Assembly: GCA_046328525.1 (NCBI GenBank)
Contig: JAXLWK010000005.1
Span: forward strand, 124,001 to 188,000
From: JBDHWG01 sp046328525
GTDB taxonomy: Bacteria; Chloroflexota; Anaerolineae; Epilineales; JAHCIE01
DNA: 64,000 bases
Reading direction: 5' to 3'
Shown here in pieces: positions 50,020-59,083 of this stretch; position 1 is the stretch's first letter; every line of letters starts with the position of its first letter. The notes below the pieces were generated by a model. It was not told where the DNA came from and did no database searches. It saw nothing but the letters and a program-made list of their open reading frames with translations. The position numbers were made by a program, and so were the translations under genes.

Positions 50020-51472
50020 TCGGTTCAAAGGCCATCCCGTCCCTCGCCAACCGCCCCACCTGGCTGTGCGCCCAGGCCGGGTCTTCGGCGGGGTAGTCGG
50101 CGCGGATGTGCGCGCCGCGACTCTCGGTGCGGCGGCGGGCGAACGCCAGCGCCATCTGGGCCATGAGTTGCGCATCCGACGGCGCAAGCGCCTCGAGCGC
50201 AGTCGCCAGCCGCGCCATGCCGGCCGCGTCGCGCACAATGCCCATCCCCTCCCACACCAGCCGCTGCAACGCCGCGAAGTCGGCGCGTTCCGGGACGATC
50301 TCGCCCGGCCATGCCTCGGCCATCTCCTGCTCGCTCGCCGCTGTGACACCGGCGGCCTCGTCCCCGGCGTGGCAGCCGAACACCAGGCAGTCGGTGAGGG
50401 AGTTGCTGCCGTGGCGGTTCGCGCCGTGGACGCCGGCGGCCACCTCGCCCGCCGCGAACAGCCGCGCCAGGGACGTGCGGGCGTGGGCGTCAATCGCCAC
50501 GCCGCCCATGCAGTGATGGGCGATGGGCGCGACGCGGGCGGGCCGATGCTCCCAGTCCCAGTCGTAGCGGCGCAGGTACACCAGGGAGAACCACTTGTCG
50601 GCCTGGCTCCAGTCGCAGCCCGTGGCGTCGAACACGACCGGCGCCCGCGCGTTCTCCTCGTGGACGATGCGCGACAGGTCGTCCCGCGCCGCGCCGACGA
50701 CCTCGTTGAGGCTGCGCCCACCGAAGCGCTCGGCCAACAGGTCGTGGCCGTCCTGGGTGAGCAGCCTGGCGCCGGGCGCAAAGGGGCGGAAGAGCATGAA
50801 CGTCGGCAGGCTCGGCTCGGCGGTGGCGATGGGGTAGAACTGCACGAACTCCAGATCGCGCACCCGCGCCCCGGCCCGCGCCGCCATGACGACGCCCGCG
50901 CCCATCGGGTCGCCGGGGTTGTCGTGGCGGGCGAAGAGGCCGGCGTAGCCGCCGGTCGCCAGGACCGTCGCCGAAGCGTGGATCGGGCGCAATCCGTCGC
51001 CAGCCTCGACGAGCGCCCCGACCACCGCGCCGTCCCGCGTCAGCAGCCGCCGCACCGGCCAGGGATGCGCCTCGATGCGCCCCTCGCGGGCGACGGCCTC
51101 GGCGACCTTCGCCGTGATGAGCGCCCCGCCGCCGGGACTGAAGTAGCCCTGCCCCCCCTTGTCCTTGACACTGAGCTTGAAGCCCATCGTCTCTTCGAGC
51201 CACTCGCGACACGCCGGCGCGTCGCGGCTCAGGGTGTCCACCAGCGACGGCTCGTTGATGCCGTGGCCGACCGCCAGCGTCAGGTCGTAGTGCGCCTGGC
51301 GGGTGATGTTCGGCCCGGCGATGAGCAGCCCGCCGCCGGACGCGGCGCTGTTGCCCATGGCGCCCGGCGCGGCCCGCGCCAGGAGCCGCACCTGCGCCCC
51401 CGCCTGCGCCGCGCGCAGCGCCGCCGTCATCCCGGCCAGCCCGCCGCCGATGACCAGCACGTCGTGGGTCAT
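50006..51472 (-). CDS. FAD-dependent flavoprotein of the fumarate reductase/aspartate oxidase superfamily
   Basis: A 488-aa protein: GGGLAGMTAALRAAQAG (dinucleotide-binding), GNSAASGGGLLIAG, HHCMGGVAIDAHARTSLARLF and GANRHGSNSLTDCLVFG. This is the SdhA/FrdA/NadB fold, but the His that links FAD covalently in SdhA is absent, so FAD is non-covalent as in NadB. No iron-sulfur or membrane subunits are near. Its ATG overlaps the cofC stop (ATGA), tying it to F420 synthesis; the role could be reduction of a dehydro-F420 intermediate, but that is inference. Confidence 0.78.
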   Translation of the reverse strand: MTHDVLVIGGGLAGMTAALRAAQAGAQVRLLARAAPGAMGNSAASGGGLLIAGPNITRQAHYDLTLAVGHGINEPSLVDTLSRDAPACREWLEETMGFKLSVKDKGGQGYFSPGGGALITAKVAEAVAREGRIEAHPWPVRRLLTRDGAVVGALVEAGDGLRPIHASATVLATGGYAGLFARHDNPGDPMGAGVVMAARAGARVRDLEFVQFYPIATAEPSLPTFMLFRPFAPGARLLTQDGHDLLAERFGGRSLNEVVGAARDDLSRIVHEENARAPVVFDATGCDWSQADKWFSLVYLRRYDWDWEHRPARVAPIAHHCMGGVAIDAHARTSLARLFAAGEVAAGVHGANRHGSNSLTDCLVFGCHAGDEAAGVTAASEQEMAEAWPGEIVPERADFAALQRLVWEGMGIVRDAAGMARLATALEALAPSDAQLMAQMALAFARRRTESRGAHIRADYPAEDPAWAHSQVGRLARDGMAFEPTVNG

Positions 51473-52077
51473 CCCTCACCTCCTGGCACAATCCCCGCCT
51501 CCGCCAGGTCGGCCGAGGTGTCTATATCGAAGGCGAGGTCGCGGCTGTAGAACACAGCGACGGCCAGCCCCTCGGACGCGGCGGCGGCCAGGTGACGCGC
51601 CAGGCTCTCGACGCCGAAAGCCGGCTGGAGGCGGAACGGGCGCACGACGAGCAGGGCGTTCGTGCCGTGGCCCCAGCGATCCGGGGCGATCAACACATCG
51701 GTGCCGTCCTGGCTGGCGTCGTCTATGAGCAAGTCCAGGGCCTCGCTGCTCAGGAAGGGCAAGTCCATCGGGAGAAGCAGGGCGTGGGTCACCTCGGACG
51801 GCAGGCGTTCCAGCGCCAGCGCCAGGCTCTCGTTCAGGTCGTGGCCCGGCTCCTCGACGTATTGGGCGCTGTGGCGCGCGGCCAGCTCCCGCACCGCCTC
51901 GTCGCCGCCGACGACCCAGACGCTGTCAATGCCGTGGGCGGCGCTGAGGGCCGTCAGGACGCGCTCCAGCAGCCGCGCCGCTACGTCCGCTCGCTCGGCG
52001 TCGCTCAGGGTATCGCCCAGGCGCGTCTTGGCGCGGGCCAGGGGCTTGGCCGGCACGATGGCGGCGATGCGGCTCAT
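51469..52077 (-). CDS. cofC: 2-phospho-L-lactate (or PEP) guanylyltransferase, CofC/FbiD
   Basis: A 202-aa nucleotidyltransferase of the F420 pathway, activating 2-phospholactate or phosphoenolpyruvate with GTP. Motifs: IAAIVPAKPLARAKTRLGDTLS at the N-terminus, HALLLPMDLPFLSSEALDLL and FDIDTSADLAEA at the end. Substrate choice cannot be read from the sequence. It overlaps cofD by 4 bp (ATGA) and the flavoprotein gene by 4 bp. Confidence 0.92.
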   Translation of the reverse strand: MSRIAAIVPAKPLARAKTRLGDTLSDAERADVAARLLERVLTALSAAHGIDSVWVVGGDEAVRELAARHSAQYVEEPGHDLNESLALALERLPSEVTHALLLPMDLPFLSSEALDLLIDDASQDGTDVLIAPDRWGHGTNALLVVRPFRLQPAFGVESLARHLAAAASEGLAVAVFYSRDLAFDIDTSADLAEAGIVPGGEG

Positions 52078-52994
52078 AGCCGGCCCAGGATCTCGCCGGC
52101 CAGCCGCGCCTTGTCCTCGGCGGTGGTCATCAGCGTGTCGGTGACGTGGACGCGCAGGCCTAGCGCCTCGATCTGGGGGCGTAGCGCCGCGTCGCGCTCG
52201 TCGAGGACGAAGGTGTCCAGGAAGTCGCGGTAGAGGCCGGCGACGGACACGGCGTTCGGCTCCAGCCCGGCCCAGCGCATCATGGCGACGGTCGGCCCCT
52301 TGACGGCCTGCCCCTCGATCAGCGGCGTGACGGCGACGCGGTGGGCGCGGCTCTGGCGCAGGGCGTCGCGGACGCCGGGCACGCCCAGGATGGGGCCGAC
52401 GCTGACGATGGGGTTGGACGGCGTGACGATGATGGCGTCCGCCTCGGCCAGCGCCTCCCGCAGCGGCGGCGAGGGGCGCGCGTCGGCCAGCCCACGCAGC
52501 TCGATGCCCAGCACGTCCGGCGCGCAGCGCTCACGGACGAAGTACTCCTGGAAGTGCAACTTGCCCAGCGGCGTGTCCACGTAGGTCGCGACCGAATCGT
52601 CGGTCATGGGGATGATGCGCACAGCGACGCCGAGGCGGCGGCGCAGATCGTCGGTCACGGCGCTGAGGGGATGTCCCTGGCGCAGGGCCTCGGTACGCAG
52701 GATGTTGGTGGCGAGGTCGAGGTCGCCCAGGTTGAACCAGGTCTCCGCGCCGTAGCGCCCAAACATCTCCATGGCGCTCCACGTCTCGTCCTGCAAGCCC
52801 CAGCCGCGGTCGAGGCTGGCGAGACCGGCCAGGGTGTACATGACGGTGTCAACGTCGGGCGAGATGTGCAGGCCGAAGTGGTCGAAGTCGTCGCCGGTGT
52901 TGACGACGATGGCAAGGGTCGTGGCGGGAACGTGGGCGGCGAGGCCCTGGACGAGCTTCGCCCCGCCGACGCCGCCGGAGAGGGCCAGTATCAT
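52074..52994 (-). CDS. cofD: 2-phospho-L-lactate transferase, CofD/FbiA
   Basis: A 306-aa enzyme that joins the phospholactyl (or PEP) group to FO. Family features: MILALSGGVGGAKLVQGLA at the start, VVNTGDDFDHFGLHISPDVDTVMYTLAG and NLGDLDLATNILRTEALRQGHPLS. The start at 52994 places the glycine-rich loop at the N-terminus. It is the first gene of the cofD-cofC-flavoprotein operon. CofGH, which makes FO, is not in the window. Confidence 0.94.
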   Translation of the reverse strand: MILALSGGVGGAKLVQGLAAHVPATTLAIVVNTGDDFDHFGLHISPDVDTVMYTLAGLASLDRGWGLQDETWSAMEMFGRYGAETWFNLGDLDLATNILRTEALRQGHPLSAVTDDLRRRLGVAVRIIPMTDDSVATYVDTPLGKLHFQEYFVRERCAPDVLGIELRGLADARPSPPLREALAEADAIIVTPSNPIVSVGPILGVPGVRDALRQSRAHRVAVTPLIEGQAVKGPTVAMMRWAGLEPNAVSVAGLYRDFLDTFVLDERDAALRPQIEALGLRVHVTDTLMTTAEDKARLAGEILGRL

Positions 52995-53079
52995 GCGCGG
53001 GTATCCTTTCGCCGTGGGTCTGTATATGATACGCCCGCCGCGCAAAGATACGGAAATCAAACGCACGCCGGGCCGGCTG

Positions 53080-53425
53080 GACCACGAAACACGCGAAAGG
53101 GGCGAAACGCGCGAAAGTTCGGCATGGACTTGTGTCCACCAGACAAGTGAACACGGCTGTCAGCGCGAACACCATGTCCGCCCGCCGCTGAAGCAGCGGG
53201 CTACGAATGGAAGCCTGAGAGGCTGCGGCTCCGGCTCCGCCAGCCCCTTGGGCTTGCATCCTTAGCCGTAGGCTTGAGCCTACGGCGGACCGGCGCCGCG
53301 AGCCGCCCAAGGTTATTTTCAGAGGAGCGAAGCGGCTCGCGCGATTGCGCGGCCCGCGTTCCCTTGTGCGGTGATTTCGCCAAATGGCATCACACCGCCG
53401 CGCCCCCTTTCGCGCGTCTCGCGGT
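53080..53425. repeat. CGCGAAA-family repeat region upstream of cofD
   Basis: The gap 52995-53460 has no gene. GGACCACGAAACACGCGAAAG (from 53080) and a right arm CCCTTTCGCGCGTCTCGCGGTCC (53405-53427) lie about 300 bp apart. Between them are AGCGGGCTACG, a Gly/Pro-like palindrome TTGAGCCTACGG and the shared GGTTATTTTCAGAG word. Confidence 0.75.
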
Positions 53426-53460
53426 CCAACCGTCCCCGTCCCCCCCCCCCGCAAAAACGA

Positions 53461-53487
53461 GCCTGCCCCGCGCTCGGCGGGGCAGGC
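53461..53487 (-). terminator. Terminator after the secreted hypothetical gene
   Basis: An 11-bp stem GCCTGCCCCGC/GCGGGGCAGGC followed on the minus strand by TCGTTTTTGC, 24 bp past the stop at 53511. Confidence 0.85.
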
Positions 53488-53510
53488 CCTCTCCTCAGTG
53501 GCTCTGGTGT

Positions 53511-54344
53511 TCAGCTGGGAATCGGCCTGCAGGTAGTCGCGCCGACGCAGAGGTGGTACGCGATGTCCATCGTCATCTCAAACTCCGTCGTGAAGCGACC
53601 GTGGAAGTGGATGATGTGGTCGCCGGCCGTCAGGGGGGCGAGCATCACGTAGTAGCCATCCGCCACCGAGACCGCCGTACATTTGCCGCCCAGGCAGACC
53701 AGGCCCGGGAAGGACACAGGTCCGCTGCTGTCGGTGCACTTGGGGCTGAGACTCCCGATGCACCTGAGGTTGTAGAGGTTGTCGGTGGCCCACATCGTGT
53801 AGAAGAATACGGGCGAGGGGGTGCGATAGATCTGGGCGTCCGGGATCGGGACGCCATCCACGCTCATGCTGCGGTCCGTCGTGTGGTCGGCGATGCTTTT
53901 CGCAATCTGGCCTAGCTGGACGATGCTGGCGGGCGGCGCCATTGCCTCCTCATCCCACTCGACATTCACGATGGGAATCAACAATGCCTTCCCCAGAGGC
54001 ACAGCGCAGTCGCGGTGGACGCCCTCGCCTGGGCCGCCCAGAGCGCCCCCCAGGAAAAAGACCGGCCCGGATTGGTCGGTGCCGCAGGGGGCGGGCGTCG
54101 AGAGGTTGGTGTTGAGCGGGCTTTTCGAGTACTTGGTTCCGATTGCCCACTGCCACCACTTGACGCTCCACTGGCCGTACGACAGACCGTAGGGGTTGGA
54201 GCTTGGCGGCAAGACTCGGGCGGCCGTCTTGCCCTGGGCCTGGGCGGGCTGCGCGCCGATGAGGCCCGCCATCAGCGCGACGAGCACCACAACCACGGCG
54301 AGGGCGGCCAGGAGCCGCCAGCGATTCGTGTTACCGTGCAACAT
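53511..54344 (-). CDS. Secreted protein of unknown function (GLSYGQWSxxWWQW family)
   Basis: A 277-aa exported protein with a clear signal peptide (about 8-36, ending AQPAQAQG). The mature part starts with the motif NPYGLSYGQWSVKWWQWA, a signature I associate with uncharacterised secreted proteins, followed by a beta-rich body with six scattered cysteines and a segment CGTDQSGPVFFLGGALGG. It ends HLCVGATTCRPIPS. No enzymatic motif is recognised. A strong terminator follows the stop. Confidence 0.7.
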   Translation of the reverse strand: MLHGNTNRWRLLAALAVVVVLVALMAGLIGAQPAQAQGKTAARVLPPSSNPYGLSYGQWSVKWWQWAIGTKYSKSPLNTNLSTPAPCGTDQSGPVFFLGGALGGPGEGVHRDCAVPLGKALLIPIVNVEWDEEAMAPPASIVQLGQIAKSIADHTTDRSMSVDGVPIPDAQIYRTPSPVFFYTMWATDNLYNLRCIGSLSPKCTDSSGPVSFPGLVCLGGKCTAVSVADGYYVMLAPLTAGDHIIHFHGRFTTEFEMTMDIAYHLCVGATTCRPIPS

Positions 54345-54597
54345 GGCCTTGTTCCTTTCTTTCTGATTCGTGTCACGACTGCGAGGGTTGGTCTCGAACA
54401 GGCTGGGCAGGGGCGATCATTCCCCCTGGCTCTATCAAAGCACAATCGAAGGGCAGTTCATATCCGCTTTGCGGTACAAAAAGCGGTAGTGCCCGGTGTG
54501 GCGAAACGCTTGCCTGGTATCCGTGAAAGCGTTATACTTGCACCGGCGCCAGGGTATGATCCTCTCTTATAGAGGACGTAAGCGGTTGCCGAGTCTC

Positions 54598-54680
54598 TGG
54601 ACCACGAAGGTCACGAAAAGGCGCGAAAGGCGCGAAAAGCATGCGCCAAGCGGCTACTTTTCGCGCCTTTCGTGGTCCCA
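54598..54680. repeat. CGCGAAA-family repeat, near-complete inverted unit
   Basis: GGACCACGAAGGTCACGAAAAGG...CGCGAAAAG and CTTTTCGCGCCTTTCGTGGTCC face each other within 83 bp, the most compact copy of the family in this window. It lies just before the aldo/keto reductase gene, in the intergenic gap 54345-54712, which has nothing else recognisable. Confidence 0.88.
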
Positions 54681-54712
54681 TATTTGTCCGCCCGCAAAGG
54701 TGATCCCTCCCC

Positions 54713-55687
54713 ATGAAAACGTACCGTCTCCCGAACACCGACCTGGACGTCTCCCGCATCGCCCACGGCTGCATGACCCTCGGCGGCCTGTGGAACAGCC
54801 CGACCTATTCCGCCGAAACCCACGCCCAGGCCGTCCGCGTTATCGGCGCCGCCCTCGACCACGGCATCAACTTCTTCGACCACGCCGACATCTACGGGCG
54901 TGGCAAGTCGGAGAGCGTCTTCGGCGACGTCCTGGCGGACATGCCCGGCGTGCGCCAGCGCATCATCATCCAGACCAAGTGTGGCATTCGCTTCCGCGGC
55001 GACCCCGGCCCCGACGACCCCGGCCGCTACGACTTCAGCTACGAGTACATCGTCGGCTCCGTCGAGGGCAGCCTGCGCCGCCTGCGTACCGACGTCATTG
55101 ACATCCTCCTGCTGCACCGCCCCGACGCCCTGATGGAGCCGGCCGAGGTCGCCCGCGCCTTCGCGGCCCTACACAGCAGCGGCAAGGTGCGCTACTTCGG
55201 TGTCAGCAACTTCAACGGCGCTCAGATCGCCCTGCTCCAGAAGCATCTCGACCGGCCCCTTGTCGCCAACCAGCTCGAGCTGAACCTCCTCCACAACGAC
55301 CTCATCAACGACGGCGTCGTCGTGGATGTCGAGGGCGACTCGTATAGCGCCGTGCCGGGCGTCCTCGACTATTGCCGCCTCCACGACATCCTGATCCAGG
55401 CGTGGTCGCCGGTCGCGCGCGGCCACGTCATCGAGGCCCCTGAAGACGCCGACGCCCGCGTGCGGGCGTCGGCGGGAGCCGTGGCGCGGCTGGCCGAGGC
55501 GAAGGGCGTCAGCCGCGAGGCCATCGCCCTGGCGTGGCTCCTGCGCCACCCGGCCGGCATCCAGCCCGTCATCGGCACGACGAACGTCGAGCGCATCGCC
55601 GCCAGCGCCCAGGCCGACGATGTGGAGCTGACGCGCTCCGAGTGGTACAGCCTGTTTACCGCCGGCCGCGGCGGCCCGGTGCCCTGA
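54713..55687 (+). CDS. Aldo/keto reductase
   Basis: A 324-aa NADPH-dependent carbonyl reductase (TIM barrel). The catalytic tetrad is readable: FFDHADIYGRG (Asp, Tyr), IIIQTKCG (Lys) and LLLHRPD (His). It resembles the YdhF-type oxidoreductases. Substrate is not defined. A GNAT acetyltransferase gene starts 3 bp after the stop, so they are co-transcribed. Confidence 0.93.
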   Translation: MKTYRLPNTDLDVSRIAHGCMTLGGLWNSPTYSAETHAQAVRVIGAALDHGINFFDHADIYGRGKSESVFGDVLADMPGVRQRIIIQTKCGIRFRGDPGPDDPGRYDFSYEYIVGSVEGSLRRLRTDVIDILLLHRPDALMEPAEVARAFAALHSSGKVRYFGVSNFNGAQIALLQKHLDRPLVANQLELNLLHNDLINDGVVVDVEGDSYSAVPGVLDYCRLHDILIQAWSPVARGHVIEAPEDADARVRASAGAVARLAEAKGVSREAIALAWLLRHPAGIQPVIGTTNVERIAASAQADDVELTRSEWYSLFTAGRGGPVP

Positions 55688-55690
55688 CCC

Positions 55691-56194
55691 ATGCCCGGCG
55701 ACATCATCCTGCGCCCGGCGACCCTCGACGACCTGTCCCACATCGTCGCCATGGACCGCGACCTGTTCGCCGAGCATGGCACCGAGGAAGACCCGGCGAT
55801 CATTCGCGCCCGGCTGGAGGTGTTTCCGGCCGGGTGCGTCGTGCTGGAAGAGCGGGCCGACGATGGGCCGGCGCGGTTCGTGGGCTATCTGACGACGGAG
55901 AAGTGGGCCGAGGAGCGCGAGCCGACACTCGACGAGGACCCGCGCGTGACCCACACGCCGACCGGCCGCGTCCTCAACATCACGACCCTGGCGGTGGGCC
56001 GCGCCGACCAGGGGGGCGGGCTGGGGGCGCGCCTGCTGACGTTCGCGGAGGACCTGGCGGGGCGGGAGGGTTGCGAGGCCATCATCCTGGAGACGGAGCA
56101 GGCCGAGCGCTTCTACCAACGCCGTGGCTTCGAAACGCTGGGCGAGCGGCGGCAGCGCAGCGCGCACCTGATCGTCATGCGCAAGCGCCTCTGA
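55691..56194 (+). CDS. GNAT-family N-acetyltransferase
   Basis: A 167-aa acetyltransferase: IILRPATLDDLSHIVAMD at the start, VGRADQGGGLGARLLTFAED (acetyl-CoA loop, QGGGLG) and a C-terminal AERFYQRRGFETLGERRQRS. The short spacing to the upstream aldo/keto reductase indicates one operon. Substrate is unknown. Confidence 0.85.
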   Translation: MPGDIILRPATLDDLSHIVAMDRDLFAEHGTEEDPAIIRARLEVFPAGCVVLEERADDGPARFVGYLTTEKWAEEREPTLDEDPRVTHTPTGRVLNITTLAVGRADQGGGLGARLLTFAEDLAGREGCEAIILETEQAERFYQRRGFETLGERRQRSAHLIVMRKRL

Positions 56195-56229
56195 TCGCCT
56201 TCCGTTCTTCCTCTACATGCGCCAGGCCC

Positions 56230-56256
56230 ACCTCGACGCTAAGGCGACGTCGAGGT
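56230..56256. terminator. Convergent hairpin terminator
   Basis: A 9-bp stem ACCTCGACG/CGTCGAGGT with a 9-nt loop, between the acetyltransferase (+) and the F420-type oxidoreductase (-). Confidence 0.55.
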
Positions 56257-56266
56257 AGCCGCAGCG

Positions 56267-57223
56267 CTATTTGCCGGACAGGCCCGCCACGACGGGGGCA
56301 AAGGTGTCCAGGACGCTATCCGACACGGTGTAGTACGAGAAGCCATAGGTCTCGCGCCGCGCCAGCACGTCTTCGACCATCTGCTCGACGCTGCCGATGA
56401 GCACCGACGGCATCGCCCACATGTCCTCGACGCTCACGCCGGCCCATCCGCGCTCGGCGATGAGTTGCTCGGTGCGTTCCCGCCGCCGATCGGTCAGGAT
56501 GACCGTCGGGATGAGGTTCAACTCGATCTGCCCGAAGCGTTCCCCGGCCCCTTGGCGAATCCACTCGATCTTCTGCATCACCGCGTCCGGCAGGCGTTCC
56601 GCCGTGTTGTCCACCACCGTCCCGCTCGCCACCGACGTGGTCAACACGCTGACGATGTCGGCCTCGCGCCCCGCCAGCCGCAGCATGCGCGACTGCCCGG
56701 CGCCGACGAGAATAGGCGGGTGCGGGCGCTGCGCCGGTTTCGGCACACCGTCGAGCGCGGCCACCCCGTAGTGCTGCCCCTGGAAGGTTAGCGGCTCGGC
56801 GGCCCACAGCCCCTTGATCACCTTGAGCGCCTCCTCCAGCCGACTGATGCGCACGCCCGCCGACTCGAACGCCATGCCGGCCTGGGCGTACTCCCCACGC
56901 TGCCAGCCGGCGCCGATGCCCAGCTCGAGCCGACCGCCGGACAGGACGTCGAGCGTGGCCGCCTCCTTGGCGAGCATCACCGGATGGCGGTAGTCGTTGT
57001 CAATGACGAGCGTCCCGACGCGCAGCCTCTGCGTGCGCATAGCGGCGGCGGTCAACGCCACGAGCGGCGCGTACTGGTCGCCGAAGAAGTCGGGGATGAA
57101 GTGGTCGCGGAGCAAGAAGGTGTCGTAGCCCAGCTCTTCGACGCAGCGAACGTGGTCGAGCCAGCCCTCGCGCGGATACAGCGCCTCATTGATGACGCCG
57201 AAACGGAACGGCCGATGCGACAT
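56267..57223 (-). CDS. F420-dependent LLM-class oxidoreductase
   Basis: A 318-aa luciferase-like monooxygenase-fold enzyme. Seen: FRFGVINEALYPREGW, GYDTFLLRDHFIPDFFGDQYAPL, RLRVGTLVIDNDYRHPVMLAKEAATLDVLSGGRLELGIGAGW (the LLM signature) and PPILVGAGQSRMLRLAGREADIV. Length and motifs match the F420-dependent subgroup, consistent with cofC/cofD 4 kb away. The substrate is unknown. It is divergent from the acyl-CoA ligase. Confidence 0.88.
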   Translation of the reverse strand: MSHRPFRFGVINEALYPREGWLDHVRCVEELGYDTFLLRDHFIPDFFGDQYAPLVALTAAAMRTQRLRVGTLVIDNDYRHPVMLAKEAATLDVLSGGRLELGIGAGWQRGEYAQAGMAFESAGVRISRLEEALKVIKGLWAAEPLTFQGQHYGVAALDGVPKPAQRPHPPILVGAGQSRMLRLAGREADIVSVLTTSVASGTVVDNTAERLPDAVMQKIEWIRQGAGERFGQIELNLIPTVILTDRRRERTEQLIAERGWAGVSVEDMWAMPSVLIGSVEQMVEDVLARRETYGFSYYTVSDSVLDTFAPVVAGLSGK

Positions 57224-57421
57224 GGATGCCTCCCATTCTCTCGCGGATTGTTGTTGCCGACAGCATACCCCAGAACGCGGCCCGCCTCTATCCGAAGCTT
57301 GCGCTCTAAATCAGACGTGTGCGGATCCGGGCGCACTAGACGTTCTCGCGTCAGGCACGTAGAATTGAGGGACCGCCTGTCACCGGCGACGATGCCGATA
57401 CCCATTTCCAGGAGGATGCCG

Positions 57422-59026
57422 ATGCTCTACCGTAGCCCGATCCCCGACGTAGACATCCCCGTGATGCCGCTCACCGACTTTGTGTTCCGCGATGTGGCGC
57501 AGCGCGCCGACAAGCCCGCCATGATTGACGCGCCCACCGGCCGCACGTACACCTACGCCCAGCTTTTTGGCGCGGCGCAGCGTCTGGCCGCCGGTCTCGC
57601 GGCGCGCGGCTTCAAGAAGGGCGACGTGTTTGGCGTCTACCTGCCCAACCTGCCGGAGTACGCCATCGTCTTCCACGGCGTGGCCCTGGCCGGCGGTGTC
57701 CTGACCACGGTGAACCCGCTGTACACGGCCCACGAGCTGGCGATGCAGATGCGCGACTCGGGCGCAAAGTATCTCCTGACCATCCCGCTCTTCCTCGACA
57801 ACGCGAAAAAGGCGGCGGCGGAGAGCGGCCTCGAAGAAGTCTTCGTTCTGGGCGAGGCGGAGGGCGCGACGCCGTTCATGGCCCTGCTCCAAAACACCGC
57901 CCCTGTGCCCCAGGTTGCCATTGACCCGAAGAACGACCTGGTCGTCCTGCCCTACTCCAGCGGCACGACCGGCCTGCCCAAGGGCGTCATGCTGAGCCAC
58001 TACAACCTGGTCGCCAACTTGATGCAAATCGAGGGCATGACGGTAGGGGAAGTCCAGTTCAACGGGAGCGACACCATGCTGGGCCTCCTGCCCTTCTACC
58101 ATATCTACGGCATGGTGTGCATCATGAACACAGGTCTGGCCCTCGGTGCGACCGTTGTCACCATGCCCCGCTTCGACATGGAACCGTTCTTGCAGACAAT
58201 CCAGAACTACAAGATCACCTGGGCCAACCTCGTTCCGCCCCTTGTCCTGGCCCTGGCAAAACACCCGCTTGTGGACAAATACGACCTGTCGAGCCTCAAG
58301 AGCATTTCCTCCGGCGCCGCGCCTCTGGGCAAGGAGGTCGAACAGGCGGTCGAAGCGCGCCTCGGCTGCCTGGCGACCCAGGGCTACGGCCTGACCGAAA
58401 CCAGCCCCGTCACCCATTTTGAGCCGCGCCTGCCCAACCGCGACAAGCCCGGCAGCATCGGCATCCTGATCCCGAACACCGCGGCCCAGATCGTAGATCT
58501 CGCCAGCGGAGAGGCGCTTGGCCCCGGCGCGCAGGGTGAGCTGTGGATCCGCGGGCCGCAGGTCATGCAGGGCTACCACCACAACCCCGAGGCGACGGCC
58601 CGCACCGTTGACGCGGACGGCTGGCTGCACACGGGCGACGTGGCCGTCGCCGACGCCGACGGCTACTTCTGGATCCTGGACCGCATCAAGGAGCTAATCA
58701 AGTACAAGGGCCTGCAGGTGGCGCCGGCCGAGCTTGAGGCCGTGCTCGTGTCGCATCCGGCCGTCGCCGACGCCGCCGTTATCGGCCGCCCCGACCCGGA
58801 AGCGGGCGAGATTCCAAAGGCGTTCGTCGTGCGCAAGGCCCCTGTCGAAGCTGATGAGCTGATGGCCTTCGTCGCCGAACGTGTCGCCCCTCACAAGAAG
58901 ATTCGCTTCGTGGAGTTCGTGGACGTTCTGCCGCGCACGGCATCCGGCAAAATCCTACGCCGCGACCTCCTGGAGCAGGAGCGCGCCAGGATGGGCGCGG
59001 AGGGGTCGGGCGCGGCGGCCGACTAA
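57422..59026 (+). CDS. Long-chain acyl-CoA / 4-coumarate-CoA ligase-type AMP-forming ligase
   Basis: A 534-aa ANL-superfamily ligase that adenylates a carboxylate and forms a CoA thioester. Motifs: PYSSGTTGLPKGVMLSH (P-loop), GYGLTETSPV, GWLHTGDVAVAD and the C-terminal lysine in RTASGKILRRDLL. Substrate class cannot be fixed; 4-coumarate-like and medium/long-chain acyl substrates both fit. ATG 57422 is chosen because AGGAGG stands six bases upstream, although other in-frame ATGs at 57392 and 57416 exist. Confidence 0.93.
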   Translation: MLYRSPIPDVDIPVMPLTDFVFRDVAQRADKPAMIDAPTGRTYTYAQLFGAAQRLAAGLAARGFKKGDVFGVYLPNLPEYAIVFHGVALAGGVLTTVNPLYTAHELAMQMRDSGAKYLLTIPLFLDNAKKAAAESGLEEVFVLGEAEGATPFMALLQNTAPVPQVAIDPKNDLVVLPYSSGTTGLPKGVMLSHYNLVANLMQIEGMTVGEVQFNGSDTMLGLLPFYHIYGMVCIMNTGLALGATVVTMPRFDMEPFLQTIQNYKITWANLVPPLVLALAKHPLVDKYDLSSLKSISSGAAPLGKEVEQAVEARLGCLATQGYGLTETSPVTHFEPRLPNRDKPGSIGILIPNTAAQIVDLASGEALGPGAQGELWIRGPQVMQGYHHNPEATARTVDADGWLHTGDVAVADADGYFWILDRIKELIKYKGLQVAPAELEAVLVSHPAVADAAVIGRPDPEAGEIPKAFVVRKAPVEADELMAFVAERVAPHKKIRFVEFVDVLPRTASGKILRRDLLEQERARMGAEGSGAAAD

Positions 59027-59083
59027 CGATCGGCGACGCAGACAGCCGACCTCGGCATATAGGTAGGGTGGGAGACCGGGACT

